Shown here: positions 23,586-33,308 of the stretch, one piece after another
Layout of the letters: each line of letters begins with the position of its first letter
Numbering within the stretch: the first letter of the stretch is position 1
NCBI GenBank assembly: GCA_022823725.1
Contig: JAJEHL010000050.1
Coordinates: forward strand, 1 to 64,000
DNA from: Candidatus Latescibacterota bacterium
GTDB lineage: Bacteria > Latescibacterota > UBA2968
Direction: 5' to 3'
Length of the DNA stretch: 64,000 nucleotides
Translations under genes and position numbers: made by a program
The notes under the pieces: generated by a model
Seen by the model: the letters and a program-made list of their open reading frames with translations, nothing else
Databases searched by the model: none
What the model was told of the DNA's origin: nothing

Positions 23586-24434
23586 ATGATTCGATTTCCC
23601 AAAAATATTAGAGCGGTGCTCTTTCATTTTTTTGCGCGTTTTCAGCGCTGGCTCAGATGTGTGGCTTTGCGTCGCGTAAGGTATTTGCGTCCGTTGATGG
23701 TGACGCTGGTTCTCATTGCTCTGCTCGGTGCAGGTGTTGCCTGGAGCGAATATCAGACCAATTGGTTTGCGCGGCGCCTTGGGGCATTTTTGCTTTCTGT
23801 CAATGCGTTGCGCCCTCAGTCCGGTGCGCTCTGGCAAGATATTCAAGCACAGGCGCGAATCCAGCAAGCTATTGATGCGTCGGATCCTTTGCCTGTGCCA
23901 CGATCGGATTTGCCCGATGCTGTGACACGCAGTCGTTTTGAGGGTTCGCGCGTGCCCGAATCAGGTGTTCCAGGCTATGTTGCGATCTACAAGATACCAC
24001 TGCCCAGCGTTGATCTCAATACCAGACCGCTCGGCGATGTGATTGCCAGTTTGCGCGTTTATCGCCAGGGGCTTGCGATTGTCAAGGCATTGCATTTGCC
24101 GGATGTGTATTTCCATGCGGAGGTGCGCAAACAGATTGATTACCTCTATGCCCAGGTCGGCGATATTGAGGCTGTTGTGCCAGACACACTGGGCGTAACC
24201 GATCCCGATTCGCTCAAGGCTGCTGTTTTTTTCGAACTCGCCGCTGCGGTTATTCCCGATTTGAGACAGCGCGAAAAAGATGCTTTGATAGATGCTTATG
24301 AAAATGGAGAGATTGCACAAATTTTCCTGTACCGCGACCTCGGGCGTTTTCGCGGTGAGCTTTTCCGCGAGGAAAGTCGGGTACCTGTTGTTTTTGAAAT
24401 TGAGGCGGGTGCTGTTTCCGAAATTGTGGAGTAA
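23586..24434 (+). CDS. Single-pass membrane protein of unknown function, coupled to PBP
   Basis: 282 residues from the ATG at 23586 (a TTG at 23568 is also in frame). One transmembrane helix near residues 38-58 (LRPLMVTLVLIALLGAGVAW) follows an Arg-rich N-terminus (RFPKNIRAVLFHFFARFQRWLRC), so the long remainder is predicted periplasmic. The periplasmic part is mostly helical (QKQIDYLYAQVGDIEAVV-like segments). Not recognised. Its TAA overlaps the ATG of the penicillin-binding protein gene (TAATG), indicating tight translational coupling and a likely role with that enzyme. Confidence 0.6.
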   Translation: MIRFPKNIRAVLFHFFARFQRWLRCVALRRVRYLRPLMVTLVLIALLGAGVAWSEYQTNWFARRLGAFLLSVNALRPQSGALWQDIQAQARIQQAIDASDPLPVPRSDLPDAVTRSRFEGSRVPESGVPGYVAIYKIPLPSVDLNTRPLGDVIASLRVYRQGLAIVKALHLPDVYFHAEVRKQIDYLYAQVGDIEAVVPDTLGVTDPDSLKAAVFFELAAAVIPDLRQREKDALIDAYENGEIAQIFLYRDLGRFRGELFREESRVPVVFEIEAGAVSEIVE

Positions 24435-26500
24435 TGGCATATCCTATGAAATTAATCTCACATCGCGGCGTTTTTCTCGCTCTTTTATTTTTTGCCGATG
24501 TTTTGCTGATTGTGTTGGGTGCGGCATGCTGGCTTGTTATGACATTGCCGAGGTTGCCCGATGATCCCGATAGCTTATTGGCGGAGTCCGGTATTAATAT
24601 TTATGCAGCTTCTGGGGAGTTGCTCTATACGGTTAATCAGCGCGTTGGTCGCGTTGGTATAGAGGAGGTGCATCCGCATTTTGTCCAGGCTGTGCTGGCT
24701 ATTGAAGATGCGGATTTTTATCATCACCGCGGGTATAGTATTAAAGGTATGGTCGGTGCTTTTTTGGGCAATATCCGACACTGGGGCAGGGTGCGGGGGG
24801 GCAGTACGATTACACAGCAGATTGTCAAAAATATCTTTCTTACGCGAGAAAAGTTTTATGTGCGAAAAATCAAAGAAATACTTCTCGCAACGCAGCTTGA
24901 AGCCCTTTTTGAACGCCACTACGGTGCGGGCTATAAAGACCGATTGTTCGAGATTTATATCAATGGCAGTTTTTACGGTGCCAATGCTTATGGTATTGCC
25001 GATGCAGCGCAGACCTATTTTGGCAAGCGCGCCGCGGATCTTACGCTTCTCGAGTCTGCAATACTTGCGGGGCTTCCCAATGCGCCGAGTGTGCTCAATC
25101 CGTTCCGCAAAGACCAATCTCGCGTTCTGGCGCGTGCCAGGCTTGTCTTAAATCGCATGCAGGCATTGGGTTTTATTAGTTCAGAGGAAGTTCAAAATGC
25201 GCTGGACTCGGAATTGCAACTCGTTTCTGAACGTATGCCCCAGAATCGGACGCCGTATTTTGTCGAGACGATTAAAGCCGAGGTTACACGCCTGTGGGGT
25301 GCTCAGGCGCTGAGTTTTGGTGGGTTGAATATTTATACGACGCTCGATTTGTCTATGCAACAGGCTGCCGAGCGTGCCATGGCCAGAGGGTTGGCGGATC
25401 TGGATGCGCGTCTGGGGTTTTCAGATTATGGCAGTGCATCATCTGATCAGCGCGCCGATTATGTTCAGGGTGCGTTGATTTGCCTGGATCCGCGTACCGG
25501 ATATGTCAAAGCGATGGTGGGTGGGCGCGATATTTTTATCAGTTATTACAACCGGGCTACGCAAGCACGCCGTCAACCGGGGTCGGGTTTTAAGCCTTTT
25601 GTGTATCTGGCGGCTTTTGAGAGCGGTGCTTTTTCGCCGGTTTCTCTTTTTAATGATATGCTGCGCACCTATCGCGTGAACGATGAGGACTGGTCGCCCA
25701 AGAATTTTGCAGACCAGTATCTGGGGCTTACGACTGCGGCGAACGCACTGGTCAAGTCGGCAAATGCGACGAGTGTGCAAATTGCAATGGATATTGGTCC
25801 CGATCGCATTGTCGATCTGGCTCAGCGTCTGGGTATTCAGAGCAGGCTCAGACCGTATCCCAGTATTGCCCTGGGTGCGCAAGAGGTCACGTTGCTCGAT
25901 ATGGCTGTTGCCTATGGCGCGATTGCCAGTTATGGATTTCGCATGATGCCGACATTTATCGCGCGTATTGAGGATGCTACAGGACAAATGCGCTATGAGC
26001 ATCGGCCAGATCCCAGGCTTGTTATCGATCCCGAACAGGCGGTGATTATGGTCAATTTGATGCAGCATGTCGTCAATCGCGGCACGGGTCGCGCGATTCG
26101 CGCGTTTGGGTTTCAGGGTGCGGCTGCGGGGAAAACCGGTACGACAAATGACAATACGGATGCCTGGTTTACGGGGTTTACGCCCGATCTGGTTGCCAGT
26201 GTATGGATTGGTTTTGACAACCGCGAGGGCGGTCGTCGGCTGATTGAGAAGAGGAGCAGACGCCAGATTACTGGCGGCAGTGGCGCGGCACCGATATGGG
26301 CTGCGTTTATGAAAAGTATAGGTAAACCATCACATGACTTTATTACGCCCACAGGTGTTGCCGCGCATATTGTGGACTTGCGGAGCGGTATTGCCGATAC
26401 TTCTGATGGGGCTGTCACCCTCGTTCTGCCCGAAGGCGTTGTGCCAAATACACCGGCAGATACATTGCGGTTTTTTAAGGAAATTGAGATCGAACAATAG
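24434..26500 (+). CDS. Class A penicillin-binding protein (transglycosylase/transpeptidase)
   Basis: 688 residues. An N-terminal membrane anchor (GVFLALLFFADVLLIVLGAACWL) precedes a GT51 glycosyltransferase domain at about 60-240: IEDADFYHHRG with the catalytic Glu, RGGSTITQQIVKN, and KIKEILLATQLEALF. The transpeptidase domain at about 300-640 shows the serine motif SGFK (RRQPGSGFKPFVYL), SAN (VKSANATSVQIA) and KTGTT (AAGKTGTTNDNTDAWFTGF). It polymerises lipid II and cross-links peptidoglycan at the outer face of the inner membrane. Length is normal for a PBP1A-type protein. The start overlaps the stop of the upstream membrane protein. Confidence 0.95.
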   Translation: MAYPMKLISHRGVFLALLFFADVLLIVLGAACWLVMTLPRLPDDPDSLLAESGINIYAASGELLYTVNQRVGRVGIEEVHPHFVQAVLAIEDADFYHHRGYSIKGMVGAFLGNIRHWGRVRGGSTITQQIVKNIFLTREKFYVRKIKEILLATQLEALFERHYGAGYKDRLFEIYINGSFYGANAYGIADAAQTYFGKRAADLTLLESAILAGLPNAPSVLNPFRKDQSRVLARARLVLNRMQALGFISSEEVQNALDSELQLVSERMPQNRTPYFVETIKAEVTRLWGAQALSFGGLNIYTTLDLSMQQAAERAMARGLADLDARLGFSDYGSASSDQRADYVQGALICLDPRTGYVKAMVGGRDIFISYYNRATQARRQPGSGFKPFVYLAAFESGAFSPVSLFNDMLRTYRVNDEDWSPKNFADQYLGLTTAANALVKSANATSVQIAMDIGPDRIVDLAQRLGIQSRLRPYPSIALGAQEVTLLDMAVAYGAIASYGFRMMPTFIARIEDATGQMRYEHRPDPRLVIDPEQAVIMVNLMQHVVNRGTGRAIRAFGFQGAAAGKTGTTNDNTDAWFTGFTPDLVASVWIGFDNREGGRRLIEKRSRRQITGGSGAAPIWAAFMKSIGKPSHDFITPTGVAAHIVDLRSGIADTSDGAVTLVLPEGVVPNTPADTLRFFKEIEIEQ

Positions 26501-26522
26501 CCCTAACACAAAAGGAGACGCT

Positions 26523-27455
26523 ATGAAACCCTGGTCTTTTCTTCATATCTGCGATATGCAACCCGGTTCGCCCCGGTCTTTTCGTTTCAATCAGCGAAAT
26601 ATGGACAATTGGCAGACGGCGTATCGGCAGATTCAAGATATTACCGATGTGGATCTGATGCTCGTAGGTGGCGATCTCACGCGGGATGGGGCACTCCACG
26701 ACTTTGAGTATGAAGTTGCCAAACGCGAACTCGATGCTTTGCCTTATCCGTATTATGCGATTCCCGGTAATATGGATACGTGCAATAAGCATACGGATAA
26801 AAATGGTGCTACCGGGCGCGAGGATATTCGTCTGAATGTCACCGCCGAGCAACTGGATCGGTTTGTGCCCTTTTTTGGCGATTTTCCCTGGAGTTTTGTT
26901 CACAAGAATGTGCGCTTTAGCGGTTTTTATGCGGCTGTGGCTGGTTCGGGATTGCCCCATGAGGCGCGCATGTGGCACTGGCTCGAAAGCGAGTTGCCGT
27001 CTCTTCCCCACACGGCGCATCACGTCGTGACGATGCACTATACCCTTTTTATGGATACGCTCGATGAACCCAGGTGGGATATTACAAAGGCGGACGAGTA
27101 TAGAGACTGGTATTTTTCTATTGATCCGCCACACAGACAGCGCATTTTTGAGGCTTTTAAAAATTCCGGTGTGTCCATTGTGCTGAGTGGACATATTCAC
27201 TGCCGCCGCCCGCCACAGGTTGTTGAGGGTATTTCCTTTTACCGCTGCGCTGGTATAGCGATGCCCCAGGCGGCTGACCGATGGGATGATGGCGATCCCA
27301 CGTTGGGCTTCTATCGTTTTGACGTGACAGACGCTGATATAACCCCTACATTTATTCCTTTGCCCGAGGAATCACAATCCAACGAGGGTTATGGTCCTGG
27401 GGGTCATCCCAGACCTGAAGAGCGTGATTATTCGCTCGCGTGGGAAAGAGGTTAG
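26523..27455 (+). CDS. Calcineurin-like metallophosphoesterase
   Basis: 310 residues from the ATG at 26523, preceded by AAAGGAGACGCT; the open frame extends upstream inside the PBP gene but this start is the convincing one. Metallophosphoesterase blocks: HICDMQPGS (first Asp), LVGGDLTRDG, AIPGNMDT (GNxD form of GNHD), HHVVTMHY and LSGHIHCRRP (GHxH). The dinuclear-metal fold fits phosphodiesterase or phosphatase activity; substrate unknown. No signal peptide, so cytoplasmic. Neighbours are the PBP upstream and a long uncharacterised protein downstream. Confidence 0.88.
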   Translation: MKPWSFLHICDMQPGSPRSFRFNQRNMDNWQTAYRQIQDITDVDLMLVGGDLTRDGALHDFEYEVAKRELDALPYPYYAIPGNMDTCNKHTDKNGATGREDIRLNVTAEQLDRFVPFFGDFPWSFVHKNVRFSGFYAAVAGSGLPHEARMWHWLESELPSLPHTAHHVVTMHYTLFMDTLDEPRWDITKADEYRDWYFSIDPPHRQRIFEAFKNSGVSIVLSGHIHCRRPPQVVEGISFYRCAGIAMPQAADRWDDGDPTLGFYRFDVTDADITPTFIPLPEESQSNEGYGPGGHPRPEERDYSLAWERG

Positions 27456-27491
27456 GGGCTGGAATGAAAAATAAAGAAAGAGGAGTGTTTT

Positions 27492-29234
27492 ATGTCTGTT
27501 TTACATATTACGTCACCTGCAGCCCCTCCGGAGTGGGCACTTTTGCAACGGGAACTGATGCGCGCGCAGGCTACGGCTTGCGAGGTTTTTTATCATCGCT
27601 ATTTTGATAGTCGGGGGTATCTGAAGTGCATTCCGCGTTGGGGGGGTAATGATGGGCCAGATGATGCGATAGAAAATCTCACCGGGTATTCAATGGTGCA
27701 TACGCTGGGTGGACCAGCGCTTATGCTCGATCTTTACAAGCAGGCGTGGGAAGGGCATATCGAACAGTATTCCGAGGCGAAAACCGAGGTTGTGCCCATT
27801 GGCCGCGATGGTATGTATTACAAGGAGTTTCCCGCGTGCTTTGATTGGTTCCACCACGGGGAGTCGCTTACCATTTTCAATTTGCAGGGGCTGTCCGATC
27901 CGCATGAGGTCGCGTTTGGTCACCGCGTGCGTCGGTATGCCGGTTTTTATATGGATGAAGATCCCCAGGCGAAGAATTACGATCCTGAGTACAAAGTTAT
28001 CCGTAGCCTTTTCAATGGCAGTCGGGGACCTTTGTTGCGAAAAGCCACGGGTCTGGATTGGGCAGGGGATCCCTTTGAGGTTGAGGGGCGGTTTCCCGCG
28101 CCGCGTCACGGGGAACGCAATTTTGAAGAGATGCTTATGCATTTTGAAGATTATACCGATGTGATTGGCGATCATCCTCTGAATCTCGCGGCTACTACGC
28201 TGGGTCTCAATGCGTTCGCGCTGGCTGGTGAGGAGAAATACCGCGCATGGTTGCTGGAATATGTCGATGCATGGGCTGGTCGCGCGGCTGAGAATAATGG
28301 TATTCTTCCATCCAATATCGGTCTTGATGGTACGATTGGCGGCGCGTGTGATGGCAAGTGGTATGGCGGTTGTTACGGCTGGGGATTTACGGTGGTTGTG
28401 CCGCAAACAGGCGCGCTTTCCAACCGCAATTCCATAGCCCGCGGTATTGCGGGTTTTGGCAATGCGCTTCTGCTGACGGGAGACCAAAAATATCCGATTG
28501 TCTGGCGCACGATGATCAATGCGGTGAATAGCAATAGCAAGAATGTCGATGGGAAAATACAATATCCGCATATGCACGGAGACGATGGTTGGTATAGCTA
28601 TAGTCCCCAACCCTTCAATCAGGGTGCGCTGGATGTGTACTACTGGACAATGGATGATGCCGATCTACAATATATTCCCGCAGATCCCTGGATAGACTAT
28701 CTCCATGGGAATAATCCCGATCATCCCACACGCACGTTGCGAAATGCGTTGAGCGCGATTCGCGGGAAGATGGAGAGCGTTCGCAACGATACGACTTCTA
28801 CGGATACCCGTTTGTCCGACGATCCATTACCGTACAATCCCGCAACTACTGTTAATGCGCTCATTCAACTCCAACTCGGTGGTTTGGCACCGCGGCACGG
28901 CGAGCCACTGCATTGTCGCGTGCGTTATTTTGATCCCGAGAATCGCCGTCCCGGGCTGCCGTCTGATGTGGCTGCTCTTGTGGAGACGTTGACCGCGGAT
29001 GGTGTTGTGTTGTCACTGGTGAATGTCAATCAGACCGAATACCGCGATCTCATTGTCCAGAGTGGTGCTTATGCCGAACATCAGATTACTGGTGTTGAGG
29101 TCGATGGCAATACATCTGATATTGATGCATCGTGGATGTCCGTTCGCCTTGGTCCCGGCTGCGGTGCGCGACTTACGCTGAAAACAGAACGCTATGTCAA
29201 TCCGCCCACTTTTGCGTTTCCCTGGGAAAGATAA
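27492..29234 (+). CDS. Uncharacterised 580-residue protein, possibly an alpha/alpha-barrel glycan-acting enzyme
   Basis: Not confidently assigned. The protein has no signal peptide. The first 400 residues are helix-rich with repeated aromatic/acidic motifs (YLKCIPRWGGNDGPDD, SMVHTLGGPALMLDLY, NLAATTLGLNAFAL, WLLEYVDAWAGRAAENNGILPSNI, GGCYGWGF), a look shared by (alpha/alpha)6-barrel glycoside hydrolases and lyases. The last 120 residues are beta-rich (DGVVLSLVNVNQTEYRDLIVQSG), like the C-terminal sandwich of such enzymes. RBS AAGAGGAG is good. It is in a run with the phosphoesterase and a DUF362 gene. Confidence 0.6.
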   Translation: MSVLHITSPAAPPEWALLQRELMRAQATACEVFYHRYFDSRGYLKCIPRWGGNDGPDDAIENLTGYSMVHTLGGPALMLDLYKQAWEGHIEQYSEAKTEVVPIGRDGMYYKEFPACFDWFHHGESLTIFNLQGLSDPHEVAFGHRVRRYAGFYMDEDPQAKNYDPEYKVIRSLFNGSRGPLLRKATGLDWAGDPFEVEGRFPAPRHGERNFEEMLMHFEDYTDVIGDHPLNLAATTLGLNAFALAGEEKYRAWLLEYVDAWAGRAAENNGILPSNIGLDGTIGGACDGKWYGGCYGWGFTVVVPQTGALSNRNSIARGIAGFGNALLLTGDQKYPIVWRTMINAVNSNSKNVDGKIQYPHMHGDDGWYSYSPQPFNQGALDVYYWTMDDADLQYIPADPWIDYLHGNNPDHPTRTLRNALSAIRGKMESVRNDTTSTDTRLSDDPLPYNPATTVNALIQLQLGGLAPRHGEPLHCRVRYFDPENRRPGLPSDVAALVETLTADGVVLSLVNVNQTEYRDLIVQSGAYAEHQITGVEVDGNTSDIDASWMSVRLGPGCGARLTLKTERYVNPPTFAFPWER

Positions 29235-29262
29235 ATTCAGCAATCAATAAAAGGAGTTTTTT

Positions 29263-30213
29263 ATGTCCAGAGTTAATGTTGGTCTTGCCCGCCGCGAGAA
29301 TCGCCGGCAGAATGTGTTTGGTGCGCTCGATCTCATTCGCGATGATGTGGTTCCCAAATTAGCTGAGCAGGTGATGCTCAAGCCCAATTTTCTTTCGTCT
29401 AAAAATCAACTGGCGTCTTCCCATCCCGATGCGATGCGAGGGGCTATTGATTTTTTGCTTACCACGCCCAGTCCTCCGGATGAGATTCTCATTGCCGAGG
29501 GGGGTAACGAAGATATTCCGGGAGAGGCTTTTGATAATTTCGAGTATCACGCCTTAATAGAAGAGTACGATGTTCCCATTCGACTGATTGATCTCAATGC
29601 TGAGATCCGGTGGGAGACTGTGCCGATTCTCCTCGATGATCGTACGGAATACGTTATACATATGCCCAAAACTGTGCTCGATTGCCCCTGTACAATTTCA
29701 ATGGCGGTTGCCAAGACCCACGATGTCACGGTTGTTACGCTCGCGCTCAAGAATATGATTATGGGAACGATCCGAAAAGAAGACCGCGTTAAGATGCACG
29801 GGTTTCCCTCCCATCCAGAGCGCCAGCGTCCGAACGAGTCCAAACGCCTCAATGTCAATCTTATTCGGCTCGCCAAATATCTGGCACCCGATATCGGTGT
29901 TATCGATGGTACAGTGGGTTTGCAGGGTAATGGTCCTGGGGGAACGGATTCGGTTGATCTGGGCGTTGCCGCGGCGAGTGTAGATGTTTTCGCTGTGGAT
30001 GCGGTTATGACCAGTGTTATGGGCTTTGAACCCGCCAAGCAGGGGCTACTCTATTATGCCAATCAACTCGGTATTGGTGTGACGGATCTCAACAATATCG
30101 ATATTCTCGAAACCGCTATCGAAGATGTGGCTATGGCGTTCAAGCCGCATAAGTGGATCGAAGAACAACGCCAGTGGCACGAACCAAATGCCATGGCCGA
30201 TATTTTTGCGTGA
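29263..30213 (+). CDS. DUF362-type protein
   Basis: 316 residues with AAAAGGAG before the ATG. Pattern of DUF362 proteins: VMLKPNFLSSKNQLASSHPDAMRGAIDFLL near the N-terminus, ILIAEGGNED, PCTISMAVAKTHDVTVVTLALKNMIMG, and GVIDGTVGLQGNGPGGTDSVDLGV followed by VFAVDAVMTSVMGF. Some family members carry ferredoxin domains; this one has no cysteine clusters. The role is unknown. The next gene, murG, starts 14 bp after the stop. Confidence 0.78.
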   Translation: MSRVNVGLARRENRRQNVFGALDLIRDDVVPKLAEQVMLKPNFLSSKNQLASSHPDAMRGAIDFLLTTPSPPDEILIAEGGNEDIPGEAFDNFEYHALIEEYDVPIRLIDLNAEIRWETVPILLDDRTEYVIHMPKTVLDCPCTISMAVAKTHDVTVVTLALKNMIMGTIRKEDRVKMHGFPSHPERQRPNESKRLNVNLIRLAKYLAPDIGVIDGTVGLQGNGPGGTDSVDLGVAAASVDVFAVDAVMTSVMGFEPAKQGLLYYANQLGIGVTDLNNIDILETAIEDVAMAFKPHKWIEEQRQWHEPNAMADIFA

Positions 30214-30227
30214 TACAGGAGTTTTTC

Positions 30228-31298
30228 TTGCCTACTATTGTCCTTATTGGCGGTGGTACCGCCGGGCATGTTACGCCCAATATCGCGCTGTTGCCCGCTT
30301 TGCAGGATGCTGGATACGATGTGCAGTATATCGGTACGCGGGATGGTATTGAGCAAGAACTGATCGCGCGGGAGGGTATTCCCTATTACGCGGTTCCCGC
30401 AGGCAAGCTCCGCCGCTATCTGGACTGGCAAAATTTTACCGATCTCGCCCGCATCAAGTTTGGGTTTCTCAAGTCGCTGTTGCTCCTCGTTCGTATCAGG
30501 CCCGATATTGTTTTTAGCAAGGGGGGATTTGTCACGCCGCCCATTATCTGGGCTGCGTGGTTGCTGGGTATTCCCGTGGTGTGTCACGAATCGGATCTCA
30601 CGCCGGGGTTGGCCAATAAGCTCTCTCTTCCGTTTGCAAAGCGCGTTTGCTATGCCTTTGCGGAGACAGCCAAATATTTGCCCGCTGGCAAAGCGGTTCA
30701 TACGGGTATTCCGGTTCGCGCAGAGCTGGCAAATGGCGATGATCAAAAAGGGCGCGATTTGTGCGCTTTTTCGTCCGAGAAACCCATTATTCTCATTATG
30801 GGGGGGAGCCTGGGGTCGCGTGCGGTTAATGCGGCGGTTCGCGCTGCTCTACCCGATTTGCTTGTCGAGTACCAGATTTGTCATTTGTGCGGGCAGGGCA
30901 ATCTCGATTTGGAGCTTGATCAGACCGAAGGCTACGCGCAGTTTGAATATGTCACGGATGACCTGCCCCATCTTTTTGCGGCGACCGATTATATTGTTTC
31001 TCGCGCAGGTGCGACCACGCTTTTTGAATTCCTCTCGCTCCAAAAACCCGCGCTTTTGATTCCCCTATCTCTGCAAGCCAGTCGCGGAGATCAGATCGAG
31101 AATGCCGAAGCGTTTCGAAATGCCGGGTATAGCCTTGTTCTCTCAGAAGATAGTCTTACGTCCGACGCGCTTTGCAAATCTATCCGCGATTTGTGCGGTC
31201 AAAGTGACGCGCTCCGTCAATCTATGTCCGATTGGCGCAGGCGCGATGCTGTTGCGGAAATCCTCTCAATCCTCGCCCGTTGTTTGAATAAGAATTGA
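30228..31298 (+). CDS. murG: MurG-type UDP-GlcNAc:lipid I N-acetylglucosaminyltransferase
   Basis: 356 residues from a TTG at 30228, with AGGAG seven bases ahead; the product begins PTIVLIGGGTAGHVTPN, the classic MurG start, so an earlier in-frame ATG at 30153 inside DUF362 is rejected. Other signatures: GVPYYAVPAGKLRRY, VFSKGGFVTPP, CHESDLTPGLANK, HTGIPVR, IMGGSLGSRAVN and YIVSRAGATTLFEF. Family reaction: transfer of GlcNAc to lipid I, giving lipid II, at the inner face of the membrane. It is outside any division/cell-wall cluster in this window and four kb from the PBP gene, so it may be a second copy or the sole copy relocated. The DUF6785 gene follows. Confidence 0.9.
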   Translation: MPTIVLIGGGTAGHVTPNIALLPALQDAGYDVQYIGTRDGIEQELIAREGIPYYAVPAGKLRRYLDWQNFTDLARIKFGFLKSLLLLVRIRPDIVFSKGGFVTPPIIWAAWLLGIPVVCHESDLTPGLANKLSLPFAKRVCYAFAETAKYLPAGKAVHTGIPVRAELANGDDQKGRDLCAFSSEKPIILIMGGSLGSRAVNAAVRAALPDLLVEYQICHLCGQGNLDLELDQTEGYAQFEYVTDDLPHLFAATDYIVSRAGATTLFEFLSLQKPALLIPLSLQASRGDQIENAEAFRNAGYSLVLSEDSLTSDALCKSIRDLCGQSDALRQSMSDWRRRDAVAEILSILARCLNKN

Positions 31299-31303
31299 GT
31301 ACT

Positions 31304-33274
31304 ATGGCACAAGAAAGACATCCATCTGTTGAATCCACCCGGTTTGTAAGAGAGGCCGTCACGCTGAAGTCCATTTTGGTCGGCATTGTGGTTATTCTCC
31401 TATCCGAAGCCTATATCACATGGGGCATGATGCATCTGGCTTCTCGCATGAATAAGTCCTATCTGCCGATGGGGCTGTTTTTTGTGTATGTGGTTCTGGT
31501 GTTGGTAAATATCGCGTTTGATCGGGCAAAGAGCAGGTGGGCACTTTCTCAGGCTGAGTTGCAGGTTGCGCTCGGTATGGGATTGATTGGGGCGTTTTTT
31601 CCATTTTTTGGTCTGGCGAGTTTTTTGCCCACGGTGATTGCGGCGCCCTTTTATCTGGATACGCCAGAGAATGGCTGGCGCGAGCTTTTGCACGAGCATA
31701 TTCCCAGGTGGATTGTTTTACACAATGAAGATGGGGCAGCAACGTTGTTTTACGAGGGTCTTGCCCCGCATCAGCCGATTCCGTGGGGTGCGTGGGTGGT
31801 GCCACTGTTCTGGTGGGGGTCGTTGATTTTTGCAATTGGTTGGTTGACGCTGTGTATTATGGTGATTTTGCGTAAGCAGTGGGTGGATAATGAGCGGTTG
31901 GAATACCCGTTGATGAATGTGAGTATTAAGATGGCTGCGGGGTCAGATGATGCCGAGGGCATCGCGCATATGGTTCGGCAGCGTGGGTTTAAAGTTGGTT
32001 GTTTTTTAGGTGCTATGGCTGTTTTGTGGAATATTGTGACGTTTTTTTATCCTTTGATACCGCGATTGCCCACAACGCCGAATGCGGCGAGTTGGTTGCG
32101 CTGGATGGAGGGTGCGCCGACGTTCTGGGTGCAGATCAGTATTTATATTATTGGTTTTGCTTATTTTGCGCGTGTGGAGGCTCTGTTCAGTTTTTGGGTG
32201 TTTTTTGTTTTGACGGGTATTGAGATGTCCGTGTTTGACCGTTTGGGCGTGGGGTCTTCTGTTGGTCAAGGGGGATTGGAGGCGGTTCGGTCTCAGAGTT
32301 TTGGCGCGTTTGTGATGATTGTTCTGGTGAGTTTGTGGATGTCGCGGGGTCATTTGAAGGCGGTGTTTCGGAAGGCGTTTAAGGGTGATGCTGAGGTGGA
32401 TGATTCGCGTGAGGTGTTGTCTTATCGCACGGCAGTGTTTGGGATGTTGATTGGGCTTCTTTACGTGGGTGGGTGGTTGCATCTGGCGGGTATGGAATTG
32501 AAAGTGCTGGTACTGTATATGTTTTTTGCGCTGACTGCCTATATCGGCTTGTCGCGGATTGTGGCTGAGATGGGATTGCCCTATGCGAATATCTCGGATA
32601 CGGCGCTGAATTTCGCGCCTATTTATATTTTGGGGTCGCGTGCGATTTCAGCGCCTTCTATGGTGAGTCAGGGTTTTATCTATGCCCTGTTTGCTACGAC
32701 GCGCGGGTTCCTCGGTCCACCTCTGGCGCAGACGCTGAAGCTGACGAGTGGGTTGAAGTTTCGGCGCAATCGCTTGATCGGTGCGATTGCGATTGCATTG
32801 GTGTTGGGGTTTTTCGTATCTATCGGTGATACGGTTTATACTGCTTATCGGCACGGTGGCTACAATCTGGGAGGGTTGACGCGGGTGGCGGGTGTTCGGA
32901 ATAATTATCAAAGGGCTGTGACCTGGATTCGCAATCTCCAACCGCCGGATTGGGATAGGCTCACGTTTGCCGGTTCCGGTATGGCGATTGTGTTGTTGTT
33001 GACTTTTTTGCGATACCATTTTATCTGGTGGCCTTTGCCCGCTGTTGGTCTGGCGCTGCAGGGTATGTATATGGCGCGTCGTCTGGTGTTTCCGGTTTTT
33101 ATGGTGTGGGTCTATAAATCGCTTATTCTAAAGTTTGGTGGTGTTGGAATGTACCGCAGGGGACAGCCGTTTTTTATTGGTTTGATGGTGGGCTATGCTT
33201 TTGCGGTGTTTTTTTCGACTTTGATCGATCATATCTTTTTTTATGGGCACGGCCATGTTGTGCATGATTTTTGA
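31304..33274 (+). CDS. Large multipass membrane protein (DUF6785/DUF6784-like)
   Basis: 656 residues from the ATG at 31304 (TTG three codons earlier overlaps the murG stop). About 14 hydrophobic segments (SILVGIVVILLSEAYITWGMM, LFFVYVVLVLVNIAF, FAIGWLTLCIMVIL, FVMIVLVSLWMS). A conserved segment reads YIGLSRIVAEMGLPYANISDTALNF, and KQWVDNERLEYPLMNVSIKMA is cytosolic. I recognise this as the DUF6785-type family seen in Planctomycetota and relatives; transport is suspected but not shown. The block leads into the aldolase gene after 34 bp. Confidence 0.7.
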   Translation: MAQERHPSVESTRFVREAVTLKSILVGIVVILLSEAYITWGMMHLASRMNKSYLPMGLFFVYVVLVLVNIAFDRAKSRWALSQAELQVALGMGLIGAFFPFFGLASFLPTVIAAPFYLDTPENGWRELLHEHIPRWIVLHNEDGAATLFYEGLAPHQPIPWGAWVVPLFWWGSLIFAIGWLTLCIMVILRKQWVDNERLEYPLMNVSIKMAAGSDDAEGIAHMVRQRGFKVGCFLGAMAVLWNIVTFFYPLIPRLPTTPNAASWLRWMEGAPTFWVQISIYIIGFAYFARVEALFSFWVFFVLTGIEMSVFDRLGVGSSVGQGGLEAVRSQSFGAFVMIVLVSLWMSRGHLKAVFRKAFKGDAEVDDSREVLSYRTAVFGMLIGLLYVGGWLHLAGMELKVLVLYMFFALTAYIGLSRIVAEMGLPYANISDTALNFAPIYILGSRAISAPSMVSQGFIYALFATTRGFLGPPLAQTLKLTSGLKFRRNRLIGAIAIALVLGFFVSIGDTVYTAYRHGGYNLGGLTRVAGVRNNYQRAVTWIRNLQPPDWDRLTFAGSGMAIVLLLTFLRYHFIWWPLPAVGLALQGMYMARRLVFPVFMVWVYKSLILKFGGVGMYRRGQPFFIGLMVGYAFAVFFSTLIDHIFFYGHGHVVHDF

Positions 33275-33308
33275 AGCAAGAGACCTCTATAACTGATAGG
33301 AGTGAATA

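Noticed and set aside
27690-28610. A 306-codon minus-strand open frame
   Set aside because: Antisense to the well-started 27492 gene; Ile/Arg/His-rich shadow composition.
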